Assembly: GCA_028023455.1 (NCBI GenBank)
Contig: JAQFVV010000021.1
Span: forward strand, 8,272,853 to 8,336,852
Source: Epiperipatus broadwayi
Taxonomy: Eukaryota; Onychophora; Udeonychophora; Euonychophora; Peripatidae
Length of the DNA: 64,000 nt
Direction of reading: 5' to 3'
Position numbers and translations under genes: made by a program. Numbering within the stretch: the stretch's first letter is position 1; the number at the start of each line of letters is the position of its first letter. The notes beneath the pieces were generated by a model that worked only from the letters and a program-made list of their open reading frames with translations, was not told the origin of the DNA and searched no databases. Shown piece after piece: positions 44,790 through 55,830 of the stretch.

Positions 44790-46016
44790 TACACCTGGGT
44801 CTCATTTTATGTGGAAGATAAGTTCCACAGAAAACCTGCATTAAAAAAAATTACACAAAAATAGACTTAACTTACAATGAAAAATGGGGGATAGGTTCTG
44901 TAATTTTCAGAAATTGCATAAAAGCAAAGCAACAAGGAAAAATTACTTAAAAATTCACATTAAAAAAATAAGAAAATAAAGTATGACTAATAAAAAATAT
45001 CAAATATTTGAAAAAAATTGATAAAAGACAAACTTTTTTTTACTTTTTTTTATTAAATACAGTATTTAATTTTACATTTTTTCATACATATTTTAATCCT
45101 TATCGCTATTTGACAATATGGGATTCATTTGTAAACTGTTAAGAAATCAGATTCATCACAACAGGAAGTACAACTAGCGCCACATTCAGTCTTGTGCTGT
45201 GTTAATGGTTTTCTGTTGACAATGTAATTTGTGATTATACTTTGAGATGATGATTTTACTAATTGTTTATAAAGCTCACAATATCCAGACATATAACTAA
45301 TTTAGCTCTCATTGGAATTTAAGAGGTTGTTCATTGCAGAAAACTCTCTCAGATTTCAGCATTTTCTGATGTTTTTCTTTGTCTCACACATCAATGTAAA
45401 ATCTATGATTAAATGATTAATACTTATCAGAAAATAATAAATTTGTCTTCATTTGATAGATATTTGTGTTTACTACTGAAATAAATTTTAAATGTTCACA
45501 TTTTGTTTCTATATTAAAAAAATGAGATCGCAATCAAAACAAAAAGATTATACATTATCGGTAGAAAGATTATTTTCAGTTTACAAAACTTCATTATTTA
45601 TTTTAAAAATCTAAAAGAATATTTATTTCTGTTATATCTAACAAAATATGTTTTAAAAGTTTAAAATTTTTGAATATTTATTGCAATATTTTTATATTTG
45701 TAAGTATAAATCTATTATTATTATTTACTCATAAGTATAAGTAGGTTATTTATGTAGAACTAAGATTCTAAATACAGTTTCAGACCATATTCATGTTAGC
45801 TGCTAATATAATGTTATTCTTTTGGGAAAAAAAGTATTTCAAGTCAAAATAAGTTATTAATAATTTATATTTCTTGATATCGAATAAATGAAGTGAAATA
45901 TGAATTTCTTTATCACATAAAAGAAAACCCACATAAAAAGATATTAAGAAGAAACATGAATCACATAACTTCAAAATTGCATTAAAAAAATCCGCATAAA
46001 ACAAGACCCAGGTGTA
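44790..46016. mobile_element. pogo/Tigger-like non-autonomous element with TA target duplication
   Basis: The inverted ends CACCTGGGTCTCATTTTATG (from 44792) and ..AAGACCCAGGTG (to 46014) are flanked by TA on both sides (44790-44791, 46015-46016), as expected for the Tc1/mariner/pogo superfamily. The terminal repeat style (GGTTCCAC, CGCATTAAAA, CATAAAAGCAAAGCAAC) recalls Tigger elements. About 1.22 kb, with no DDE transposase frame. The 103-residue minus frame at 45780-46091 runs across the end and is spurious. A relative lies at 59413-60386 and a truncated one at 19636-19912. Confidence 0.7.
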
Positions 46017-46685
46017 TTTATATTTATTAGCTGTTATATTAAATAACAATTGTTTGTTTATAATGTTGTTAAAGTTTATATATTGTACCAAGATTGAATT
46101 GGCACATAATAATTCTGTTTATCTAAAAAAATTATTAAAATAATAAATCAACAAATCAATAAATAAGTTATAAAAGATCTAAAGAGTTCATTATTAAACA
46201 AAATGCAGTTGCTGTCAAAATGTAAGATTTAAAAGTCAAATAGTTTTCTATTATTAGTTTTGAAATAAAAGTTACAATTAATTAATTAAAACGGGGGAGG
46301 GGGAGTTCGCTTCAGAAGCATCAAACTAGAAGTATTAAGTTTAAAGAGTTTTCTTTAGTATTATTCATTAAAATAAATAGTTAAAAGTTTCAAAATATAA
46401 ACCTCTTTTTGTTTGAATTAAAGAAAAAGGTCATCTTAAAATTAGTGTTGATTTTAGAATAACAATTATATTTATGTGCATGCGAATGTAAATATAACAT
46501 ATATTAAATATTATAAATAAATGAAAGTTAAAGATTTAAAAAACACAGCGATGGCTATTAAGCTAAACAAAGGAAAAACAACACGTTTGCATGGCTACTA
46601 ATTAAATGATCTTCATAAACATGAGATTATTAAAGGAATTTCAACAACAGATATTGCCGGAGGATATCAAAATGAAAATACGCAT
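46017..46685. other. AT-rich sequence, no gene seen
   Basis: A purine-rich GGGGGAGGGGGAG run occurs near 46292-46305. No supported gene. Confidence 0.4.
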
Positions 46686-46689
46686 CATA

Positions 46690-47018
46690 TATAAATAGCC
46701 AATTTTTTACTGGACATTCAGTTGAGTTAATTGTATCAGAGGTCAGTTTATTATGAGTCAATCAAGAATGCAGTGTTAAAACTTTGGAAAATATATGGCT
46801 TTCTTCAGCCTGGAGTCCAGTAAAACAGCAAAATCTGCTTGTGAAAATAATGTCTGCGTCACAGTTTGAAGAATCTCCATCAGTATCTAATTGTCTCCAA
46901 GAATAATATCACCTAATAAGCATCAAATCTCCATAAGAAACTTCAAATCTAACCAGTTAGATATACTTCATTAGAAGCAGCTAACAGCAAGCAATATCAA
47001 CATTCCAAAAATCCTAGG
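46690..47018 (+). promoter_or_regulatory. Candidate core promoter and noncoding first exon
   Basis: TATAAATA (46690-46697) and TCAGTT (46718-46723) lie exactly 30 bases apart (first T to A46720), the textbook spacing for a TATA box and the invertebrate initiator. The following ~298 bases are less AT-rich than the surroundings and end at ATCCTAG|GTAAATA, a good splice donor (GT at 47018-47019). No long frame is open; the first ATG (46753) opens only a few codons. It may be a real 5' noncoding exon, a lncRNA exon, or the LTR of an unrecognised element. No downstream exon could be identified in the window. Confidence 0.35.
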
Positions 47019-47019
47019 T

Positions 47020-47415
47020 AAATAACATTTTTTCTTATATTCCTTCCTAAGTAGCCATCACATTTGTGACTCCTCCAAGAGCCAAATTATATGAACTCTA
47101 TAGCACATAAAAATGAAGTATTAATTTGTGTGTTGTAAATATCAAATATTATTTAATGCTTTGTTATATATGTCAGTGTGTGAATTAAGTATGTGCATGA
47201 TTAAAAATACCAATATTATGTTAGTTAAAAAAATTATAAAAGTATTTATATTTAATATCATTAGTGTTAATTAAATAAATTGTCTTTAAATTTAAGCCTT
47301 ATTTTGTCAGTCAATTCTTTTTACAATCCTTTTCATCAATTCTTTTTATCAGTTCTTTCTATCAATTCTTGTCACCACTAATTTTGTTATTGAATTAAAA
47401 AAAATAGACTGAGCT
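47020..47415. other. AT-rich sequence, no gene seen
   Basis: A small internal repeat occurs near 47308-47370 (variants of TCAATTCTTTTTATCA, about three units). Confidence 0.45.
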
Positions 47416-47419
47416 AGTT

Positions 47420-47620
47420 AAGGGATTTTTTGAGCGCTGGATTATGAGCCTACTGTCTGAACATTTTAGTCTTAGACTAGCTGGCACCCGGGGGTTTACT
47501 CTGAAACAAATAAAGTGTTTGGACAGTAGGGGTTTGAATCTAGCAGCCGAGGTGGGCCAAGATCTGATCGTGGGTATTGTTGATAGTTAAAGCTATCAAT
47601 AATATTTTCCACTTTGCTCG
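47420..47620. other. GC-richer patch with tRNA-like motif
   Basis: CTGGCACCCGGGGGTTTACTC and GACAGTAGGGGTTTGAATCTAGCAGCC stand out from the AT-rich background. GGGTTTGAATCTAGC resembles a pol III box B, but no convincing box A or cloverleaf was found. Perhaps SINE debris. Confidence 0.3.
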
Positions 47621-47736
47621 AACATGCCGGTTCGTTCATGTAATATTTATAATTAACTAAGATTATAAATGTATTATAAAGAACTTTGTAACCAGCCAAA
47701 ACATTTGCAGTGTAAGTAAAATCTTCAGTGGATTGA

Positions 47737-47744
47737 ATCTGGCG

Positions 47745-47782
<38 letters not shown>

Positions 47783-47832
47783 CGCCAGATATCAATCAGT
47801 ATATATATATATATATATATATATACTGATTC
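47737..47832. repeat. Two adjacent perfect AT-cored hairpins
   Basis: ATCTGGCGCAAT - (AT)n - ATTGCGCCAGAT (about 47739-47790) is followed at once by AATCAGTATAT - (AT)n - ATATACTGATT (about 47795-47829). Each AT tract therefore sits inside a unique-sequence palindrome, so the locus can extrude two neighbouring cruciforms. Confidence 0.85.
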
Positions 47833-48645
47833 ACCTACCATGCCTGCAATTTGGATTCAAAAGTGGGCTGAATAATTTTTTTTTAAAAAATCAATTCTAA
47901 TTAGATTTAGAAATTCTTTTTTCAGATAGAAACATCAAAATCAATTCAGCTACTTATTCAGATAGATTAAAGCAAATATCAAAAACCTTACTGCCTGATA
48001 ATTGAAAATCAATTGAGAATAGTTATTCTTTTCATCATCCTTTATAAAAGTTGTTGGGAAGGTTTTGGTTTTGCAGAGAAAGTTACTTTAAAAAGTTGGC
48101 AAGAAATTCCCACATGTTTTTAAAGTTCCATTACTTTTACACATTGTGACTTTTCTCACATCCAAAAATAATCAATCTATAATGGGTTTGCTTCTACCTG
48201 GAATTCACAGTGGTTTTCCATTCTTTCCCAAATTACTTCTAAAATCCAGCCTATCTCAATGAGGGCAATATGTCCTGTGGAACTCCAAGAACAAGGACTT
48301 CAGAATTTCTTTCCTTGTAAGTCACTGAAGTATAGCCTGAGATTCTGCTTCAAAAATGTTTCCCTTTTCCTCTGTAATAAAACATTCAAACCTTGTTTGG
48401 TTTTTATCAATTGGCAGATTGGGTAATTCTTGTTTTTCATTGTAAAGTACTGTAAGTCAAATTTATTGATCTCACCTTCTGAATGTATCATCCATTTACT
48501 TGTATTTATTGCTCCATAATAAAATTTCTATATTTATAAAAAAAAAAAGTTGTTTGTTATTGTACCCTGATTAAACAATAAATAATAATAAATATAAATC
48601 TTAATTTGATATTTACTAAAACAGTATTCGATTATTAGGGACTGA
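47833..48645. other. Unassigned; decayed coding-like stretch on the minus strand
   Basis: The minus strand at about 48500-48050 has a slightly higher G+C content and several stop-separated open segments (for example the 63-residue frame at 48300-48491). No motif identifies a family. It may be an old transposon protein remnant. Confidence 0.2.
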
Positions 48646-48649
48646 GGAT

Positions 48650-48751
48650 TTTGAATGAAATTGATAACTGGAGAGTTGGTGAGTGGAGAAGATTAAAGTT
48701 TATCCATTAAAGTTTAAAATTTAGTTATCTTAATATAAACTGAGCAGTGAT

Positions 48752-48783
<32 letters not shown>

Positions 48784-48960
48784 GAAGATGGTGATCTGGA
48801 TCAACTGATGAGTGCTGGTTCACCACAAAATACATATATTTGAGAACGTTTATTTTTTACACATGTATGTGGTCATATGTATAACTTGTACAAGATAGAT
48901 TGGATAGATGTGGAGAGCTTGAAAGTTCGAGTTCAAGCTCCTTATAATTACAATAATTTA
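48650..48960 (+). mobile_element. Family 1 hammerhead repeat, copy 7
   Basis: Shared blocks are GAGAGTTGGTGAGTGGAGAAG, CATTAAAGTTTAAAATTTAG, AATATAAACTGAGCAGTGATT, an (AT)n(GT)n microsatellite (48752-48783), GGTGATCTGGATCAACTGATGAG, TGTGGTCATATGTATAACTTG and the tail with GAGTTCAAGCTCC. The 5' end is shortened. Confidence 0.7.
48790..48850 (+). ncRNA. Hammerhead motif with G12 lost (family 1)
   Basis: TCAA, CTGATGA (48805-48811), stem II GTGCT/ACCAC (partly paired), AAAA (48827-48830) in place of GAAA, TAC/ATA helix III, TA, then TTTGAG. The retained C before AAAA is what remains of CACGAAA after a G-to-A change in a CpG. Confidence 0.55.
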
Positions 48961-49450
48961 GTATAGACAATATACATGAAAATGTATTATTATAAAAAGC
49001 TGAAATCTTGAAATTGTTAGATGGAAGTCAAACTCCCATAATGCGCTAATACTTTAAATAGTATAAATCTCCACGCACTACACGTCATTAAGAGTTTAAA
49101 AAACCTAAGTGAATCACTTTTCTTCCAAAGCATAAGCTTGTGGTTAAGACCTGTAGAGGTCCCTACTATCGCATTTTTACACGCATATTCTTGAGGTTAC
49201 AGCCTTAGTAAATATTACTTACGTCATCGATGTGCGTTTAAATAAATTTATAATTACAACTTTAAGTTTAGAGTGCATTTCTATAAATACACCAACTTTC
49301 ACTGACTATGCTAAATCAGGGCTTGAAAGTATTGTGTGCCTGGTGTTACAATCAAATTTTGAATTGTACAAATCTATTTAACCTATCGCAGGAGAAAGTG
49401 TGTCTTATTTTTAACAACCCACGATCAGACAAACACGACTTATAAATGTA
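48961..49450. other. CpG-retaining patch with a TATA motif
   Basis: This stretch has more CpG and G+C than its flanks (GCGCTAATAC, CACGCACTACACGTC, TACGTCATCGATGTGCG). It contains CTATAAATACACC at 49281 with TCAGG about 35 bases further on. It could be a young insertion such as an LTR or a regulatory region. I found no ends or frames to decide. Confidence 0.3.
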
Positions 49451-50280
49451 AATCTAATAATGTATAGACAATATACGTATATTTAAATATTATATATATA
49501 ATGGTTGTATTTGGAATGTAAGATTCACAAATTCTTCAATCTCAGTAACAAAAAGCTATATAATTTATAGTTAGTAAAAATCTTACTTCAAAATAGAATA
49601 TATATAAATTCAATATAAATAAATTACTATGTCAGTTCAACAGAAGATTAAGTTACATTCTAGTATTAAAGTGACCAGCTGAATATTCCAATTCCATTCA
49701 AATGAATTGATTTACTTTTCTCAACCAGGAATCAATCATGTAAAGGATAGCATAAATAATGCATTATAAATGATTTCTCAAGGTGACAATTATTAGTTTT
49801 AAAAATAAGATTTTAAAAAGATAATTTCAACCCCTTTGGCAACAAATATAGGCAAATGCAAATTTTGTTTTGTAAAATAATAATTATAAATAAAAAAAGT
49901 AACAGACAAAAAATATGTGCTCATATAAACACTCTTCAAATGCATTTTACATAATGCAAAAACCATGCTTTATTATTCTACATTAACAAAATTTATGACA
50001 AGTACTGATTGTTCAACATACAGTAACATAAAATATACTCGTAAATAAGTACTCACTATAACAAATTAATATTCCATTCATATAACATAAGATTTAGTTA
50101 ATATTTCAGACTATTTATTTTTTATTTAACAAAACGAACATGCTTCATTTACTTATTTGCTCCTTCATTTATTAATGCATAGATTAACAATCTTTTTTAT
50201 GCTTATGACACCACGTGACATTTGGATTCACGAGTATCAAGTTGAGCATAATCTTACTATTCAAATTGATTCAATACCTT
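49451..50280. other. AT-rich sequence, no gene seen
   Basis: No supported feature was found. Confidence 0.4.
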
Positions 50281-50350
50281 TACTTATCAAGAATTGATTC
50301 AATACCTTTAGCTCTCATGTTTAACATGCTATCACTGAGCTAAATCACAT
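50281..50350 (-). mobile_element. tRNA-like SINE remnant
   Basis: On the minus strand: GTGATTTAGCTCAGTGATAGC is a good D-arm/box A, GCATGTTAAACATGAGAGC an anticodon-arm-like segment, and GGTATTGAATCAATTC a box-B-like T-arm. The acceptor does not close. The T-arm block is repeated once more upstream (GGTATTGAATCAATTTG near 50262-50278), suggesting a small duplication. Confidence 0.45.
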
Positions 50351-50504
50351 ATATTAATACATTGTTTATTTATTTATTTACGTGAAAAATAAATTTGGCA
50401 TTTACTGCATCTTTAAATTGTTTAGAAATACTCCTGTGTAATGTTCCTTATATATTTACACTTTTTAATCAATGAAAAAAATTATAAAATCATACTTGTA
50501 AATA

Positions 50505-51310
50505 TATTAAATTTATTAAGTGCAAGCAGATGATATAATAATAACGTGAAAGGCTGAAACTTTTGACAGATGCGCCTTAAAAATGCTTATATGACAGCCA
50601 ATCACATGTAATAATAACTACACATGGAACTCTCAATTCAAAAGACAAGGCAGAGATTTTATGAGAAAAAGATGGAACCACCTTCTTCTCTACTTAAATT
50701 TATACATAAATAAGCCAGACTTGAGCATTTTGAACTAAGAGCATGAAGCTTAAAACATCTTCACATTTAATTCACTAAATATTATATATAAATAAACAAT
50801 GTGAAATCTTCCTATTTACTACAAAGTTATTTTCAAATCTAATGAAAGAATAGTAACAAATGTAAATATATTAAATTTATTAAGCACAAGAAGATGATAT
50901 AATAATAATGTGAACCGCTGAAACTTTTGACAGATGCACCTTAAAAATGCTTATGTGACAGCCAATCAGATGTAATAATAACTGCACATGGAATTCTCAA
51001 TTCAAAACACAGGACAGAGATTTTATGAGAAAAAGATGGAACCACCTTCTTCTCTACTTAAATTTATACATAAATAAGCCAGACTTGAGCATTTTGAACT
51101 AAGAGCATGAAGCTTAAAACATCTTCACATTTAATATAAATTTAAGTAGAGAAGAAGGTGGTTCCATCTTTTTCTCATAAAATCTCTGCCTTGTCTTTTG
51201 AATTGAGGGTTTCATGTGCAGTTATTATTATATCTGATTAGCTCTCACATAAGCATTTTTAAAAGTTCATCTGTTAAAGATTTCAGCCTTTCATGTTATT
51301 AAAATCATAC
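50505..51310. repeat. Direct plus inverted repeat cluster (three copies of a ~270-bp unit)
   Basis: Unit A (about 50505-50775) and unit B (about 50866-51135) are near-identical direct repeats from AATATATTAAATTTATTAAG through GAAACTTTTGACAGATGC, GACAGCCAATCA, CAGAGATTTTATGAGAAAAAG and AACATCTTCACATTTAAT. Unit C (51136-51303) is the inverted partner (GAAGAAGGTGGTTCCATC..CTCATAAAATCTCTG). B and C form a hairpin of about 165-bp arms. The class is unknown and nothing is coded. Confidence 0.8.
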
Positions 51311-51714
51311 TTGGTAAATAAATCAACAATTTATTCAGTTATGGATATTATATATCCACTTTTATAAGATTATACTTTTTGATTAACAAATAAATGAATG
51401 AATCTAAGTAGAGTCTATTAGATGCTAACAAATCTTTACCAACTTCTGCTTTCTATCAAATCATAAATTCCAAAGTTAACTTGTATAGTTTTTATTATTC
51501 GTGCATAATAAGTAAATCACATATTTACTCATTTATCAATATTGTTCATTCTCTTTTTAAATTTGAATTATTTATTAGATTCAACATCACTTCCAGTTTT
51601 TTAAAGGCTCCATAATTTCTCTATTATATGTTTCTAAATAAATCAAAACAAAGATTAGTGAATTATTTTCTTATTTTCTGTTTTGTGATGAATTTACTCT
51701 TCAAACACAAATTA
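51311..51714. other. AT-rich sequence, no gene seen
   Basis: No supported feature was found. Confidence 0.4.
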
Positions 51715-51847
51715 TTATCAATGGATGCAGGAAAGTGTGCATAAAATTCCTATCTAGCTTTATAGTTAACCAAATAGGTAAAATCAGGCTGCTAGAGAGT
51801 TGCATTAGATCTAAGATCCTAAGATCTAAGTGCAGTGCACTCAAATT

Positions 51848-51905
51848 CAAGGCTCCTCACTGATGAAAGCCACAAGATAGAAACTAATCTGGGGATGTTG
51901 GATGA
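51848..51905 (+). ncRNA. Hammerhead motif, near-intact (family 2)
   Basis: CCTCA (51855-51859), CTGATGA (51860-51866), a weakened stem II (AAGCC..AGATA), GAAA (51880-51883), CTAA (helix III lost its G), TC, and TGGGG (51890-51894), which pairs with CCTCA. Core boxes are kept, but the 16.2 position and stem II are damaged, so activity is doubtful. Confidence 0.55.
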
Positions 51906-52294
51906 GTAGTCACTAGATAGGGATTTTATACACAAACCTTCCTGCATCCATTGATTATGAAGGCTTTCACATGGTGGCACTACTGTATGGAGAGTTTGGT
52001 ACTCTTACTAACAGAATGTATAAGCATACAAAATGGTAATCGTGTGATATTTTGATGATTTTATAACTATCTTGACTATAGAATAATGGTGACTGTGGTG
52101 TTTGAAAAATCAAAAACACCAAAATGTATAGATGCTGCACTGAGTTCAGATCTATATGACTATGGAAGTGAATAAGCTTGGGTTGGAAACTTGTTTTCAT
52201 CTTGGGATCCTAGCTGTATAGTCAACCAAATAAGTAAAAGGTGGTTGCTGGAGGGTTGCATTATATTCTAAGATCTAAGTACAGTGCTCTCAAA

Positions 52295-52352
52295 TCCAAG
52301 ACTCCTCACCAATAAAAGCCACAAGCTAGAAACCAGTCTGGGAATGTTGGAT
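52295..52352 (+). ncRNA. Degenerate hammerhead motif (family 2)
   Basis: TCCAAGACTCCTCA is followed by CCAATAA where CTGATGA is expected, then AAAGCCACAAGCTA, GAAA, CCAG, TC and TGGGAATGTTGGA. The stem I partners are still complementary, but the first core box is destroyed. Confidence 0.5.
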
Positions 52353-52575
52353 GAGTAGGTAATAGATAGGGATTGGATGAGTAGGCAATAGATAGGATTG
52401 GATGAGTAGTAAATAGATGGGGATTTTATGCACTGTCCTTCCTGCATTTATTGATTATGAAGTCTTGCACATGGTGGCACTTCTGTATGGAAAGTTTGAT
52501 ATTCTTATTAACAACTTCTGAAAACATATGAAATGTTGATCATGTGATGCTTTGAATGATTTTATGAATAATATA

Positions 52576-53363
52576 ATAGATAGATTTAATTAGTTATTTA
52601 CAAATATGTTTTGGTTTTAAATAATACTTGGTTGAAATTAGCAAATTATTAGATAATTTGGCTTACTAAACTTCTACAAGTAAGTTTTTAATGACATCAG
52701 CTATCTCTTTATCTTAATCTTTTTGCTCCTGGTCTTTATAATTAACAATAAAATCATAACAATTTTAACTTTTTTTCTGACTCACAAACATTACCAAACT
52801 TCAATTCAGCAATTGCAATTCTTTTCTACAGAGAACCATTTCTCAAGTCTGCTAGCATCAATACGTTCCACCTAACAGATTCTTTTTGACACCACCATAA
52901 TTTGGGTCGTTTTTTCCAAGACACAGTAAATATAGTGTGTAAAAGAAATTATAAGAGTCATATTCTATAATATAGTGAATGTGTATGGAAAATTGGATTT
53001 AGATATCATAAAAGTTATTCTGCTGATTATAATCAGATTCCCTAATATCTTTACAAACTATAAACAGAATAGAGAGACTTAAAAATGATTAAGAAAAAAA
53101 TATTAAAAACTAGTAAAAATTTTAATTAAACATAGCTCAATGCACAGGTAAACAAAGTGAATAAATCACTCTCCCCAGACTATGACTTAAAAGCTCTAAA
53201 TATTGAACAAAGAATCAAGAATAGCAGGAATCCAAGAATAGGTGAATTTATTCGGATTCATTTGGATTCATTTCATTCTTAATTTTTTGTTCAACATTTA
53301 GAGGGTTTTAAGTCACAGCCTGGGAAGATTGACTTCCTCTCTTTGTTTACATATGTTTAAAAA
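52576..53363. other. AT-rich sequence, no gene seen
   Basis: An inverted repeat lies around 53160-53340 (AAATATTGAACAAAGAATCAAGAAT / ATTCTTAATTTTTTGTTCAACATTT, plus TCTCCCCAGACTATGACTTAAAA / TTTTAAGTCACAGCCTGGGAAGA). It is a foldback with arms of about 70-80 bp. No gene was seen. Confidence 0.5.
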
Positions 53364-55493
53364 CTACTATAACGATCCAAACGAAGTGGGAGATCGCATC
53401 GCACCGCACCAAACTATCAAGGACGCCATCTAGGCATTTGAGCCTAGAAAAATTTATAAAGTAGGCAGATACGCGCTGTTAGGATTCCACTTTATTTACA
53501 TATTTAGATCGTTAGCCCATTATCACTAGCTCAGGATGCAGAGATAAAAATCTATAAATTTAGATATAAATAAAAAAATAATAAAAGCCACTGTCAGAAA
53601 TTAACACAGAAAAATATTTATTTACGCACATATAAAATCATTCTAAACCCGAGGAATAAGTTTAACATTTAGATTTTTATATTAACTTTTAATTTTACAT
53701 TTAAAATAGCTTTCTATAATGTTTAATATTTTATTTAGAGGGTCAGGTATGAATAGGCTACATAGATCTGCATTTGAAAAGACAATATTCTTCCCTTATT
53801 TAACCCTAGGCTAAAAATTCAAAGTCAAACTGACGCCAACCATCCGATACACTTATGTATTCAATGTAGCATGAAAATACAACGGCACTAAATAGACTAT
53901 ACTGTCAGGAATGCACATCTGAACAGTATAGTGAGAAGACATTGTTGCTCTCCACCACCAGGAATGCTACTTCTGATGGCGAGTAGAACAATAAACATAA
54001 AACTCCATAGGAATGGATTGCGTCTTGCGTCTTACTATCCAATTCCATAGGCAACAGAGGGTGTGCGGCGTATATATGTAATCCTGCACATGGCGGATCT
54101 CCTGCTACATTTACTACCTACATAAATATATCGAAACCATTGAGCCAATTCAACCACGAAACAAATAACCTAAGATTACCCTCCCTTAATATAACCTTAC
54201 AAAACTATATAGCCGTTCACGCCCAACTTAAATTTATCATTTAGATATGTTCGCACGGATAACTTTTATACAATTTGTTTTAAAATGTTGGGTATAGATC
54301 GATTACATAGATTCCACGGTCAAAAACATTTCAAAATAAGCATAAACGATCAAAATACAAAATTATTGATACCGACAATCGCAGAGGGAAACTTATAAGT
54401 AACCCAATAGTATTCACCATAAGATACTTGCGTTGTCACCAATAACTTAAAAGACATCCGAATAAATACATTTTAGATACTCACCGTAAGGTATCATTAT
54501 TTATCGAATGTCTATATATTTTGATCAAATATGAAAACCAAAATATAATTAATCACAAACGAATCCATGCAAGCGTCTATAAACAACTTAAATTTCATAC
54601 ATTTAAAATTTAAACAATAAATAATTTATACAATTAAAATAAATGGAAATGATTTTTTTATCAATAAAAAACATATAAAATTAAACATCAATTGATTTTA
54701 AACTTAAAGGTCAAAAAGAAATTCCATTTTAACATTTAAATTGCTTTCACGAAAGTTCTTAATTATTTAAAAAAAATTTTTAAGTTCATTGACGATAGCT
54801 TACAGTAGCAGAGTCCAGGTTCTTGTTTTATATTCCCGTGACTTCTCGTTTAGAAGATAATGTTCTGGAGGAGGCATTAGCTGGTTCCTTTCGGTATCTC
54901 AATCAGTTCATTTTTAAAAATAAAGAGAGAGTGAGGTATGTGCGTCCTACCCCATCTCTCACAACAAACAGCTGGAACTGCCCAATACTCAATATTTCTC
55001 CTTTTTATATTATCCACACGGATTCAAACAACAAAACGTCACCAATCCATCACTTTCGTTAGGGTCCAAGCCAAGGCTTGGTGCTTCAATTGGTCCAGCT
55101 AATTTCTCTTATCTAATTTCCATCTGACCCTTTAATTACATAAGAGCCTTGAGGGCTAGCTTGTTTTTCAAATAATAAACAATCATTTCCATTTATAGAT
55201 TACAGGAATTAATTAATACCTGTTTTTATTTTAACTTATATTAAATATTTTAATATTTAACTCTTGTATTTTTTTATCAAAAAAAAAAAAAATACGTTCA
55301 AATACCTTTTTTTATTTATATATAAAAAAAAAAAATTTTTAAAGTTTAGCATCTGTGCGAATATATATATTTAACAACATTTTAATTTTAGCGTCTAGTT
55401 TTTTTATAGATTTTTAATACATTTATTTTTATTTGCGAACTTTGTTTTTCTTTTAAATTAATGTAACGACGTATCTATATATCGTTACACTAC
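53364..55493 (-). mobile_element. Probable solo LTR, 2.1 kb, with 4-bp target duplication
   Basis: The segment 53368-55489 begins TATAACGAT and ends ATCGTTACA, short inverted ends of the TGTAACG..CGTTACA kind common in Ty3/gypsy LTRs, with one mismatch. CTAC flanks it on both sides (53364-53367, 55490-55493). It has far more CpG than the surroundings. On the minus strand a TATAAAAAGG box (55009-55000) sits about 480 bases from the 5' end, as in a U3 promoter. No gag/pol exists, so a solo LTR from recombination is the simplest reading. A non-autonomous DNA element with 9-bp ends is the alternative. The 79-residue plus frame at 54823-55062 has no recognisable domain. Confidence 0.55.
55000..55009 (-). 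promoter_or_regulatory. TATA box of the probable LTR
   Basis: TATAAAAAGG on the minus strand. Downstream on that strand, TTGAGTATTGGGCAGTT supplies a possible start region about 25-35 bases away. Confidence 0.4.
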
Positions 55494-55830
55494 TAAATAA
55501 CAAATGTTGAAAAAATACCAACAAAACACTACTCGATCTTTGCCTGGAAATTGCTTTCAAGTAGAAAATCCATTTCTCATACTCTGGCACTTCATTAAAC
55601 CCCAAAAATCCAGATGCATTAAATCCAAATCTAAAACTTGCACTGATCAAAGTTATAAACTAGAAATTATTCTGGGTAAACTAGAAATTATTCTGGAAAT
55701 ATGGAAAAGTTGGCAGTAGATAGAATTTATTGTTATTTTTCTCTCTTTATATTGCATGCATTGATTATTACAAATATAATTAATAATTTGTTTCTTTTAC
55801 ACTTTATTTAATGCAAACATGCTATTTTTA
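55494..55830. other. AT-rich sequence, no gene seen
   Basis: TAAACTAGAAATTATTCTGG is duplicated in tandem (about 55656-55695). The short frames have no recognised motif. Confidence 0.4.

Larger units (their letters stand above)
51715..52575 (+). mobile_element. Tandem dimer of family 2 hammerhead element
   Basis: Two units lie head to tail. TATAGTTAACCAAATAGGTAAAA at 51761 and TATAGTCAACCAAATAAGTAAAA at 52216 start equivalent stretches. Each leads through GGGTTGCATTA-like sequence, GATCTAAGTGCAGTGC, the hammerhead segment, GGGATTTTATGCAC, TCCTGCAT, TGGTGGCACT and TGATGATTTTAT. The CTGATGA-equivalent positions are 51860 and 52309, a 449-bp period. The left edge (TCAATGGATGCAGGAAAG) matches the inverted end of the family. 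A small triplication of GGATGAGTAG(G/T)..TAGAT lies near 52346-52425. No protein is encoded. Tandem, ribozyme-bounded noncoding repeats are the hallmark of retrozymes. The 77-residue minus frame at 51967 is spurious. Confidence 0.75.

Noticed and set aside
50505-51310. Repeated units considered as a CRISPR array
   Set aside because: Units are ~270 bp, only three, one inverted, in an apparently eukaryotic genome.
53364-55493. CpG-rich block as a host gene promoter or CpG island
   Set aside because: The short inverted ends and flanking CTAC duplication favour a mobile element.
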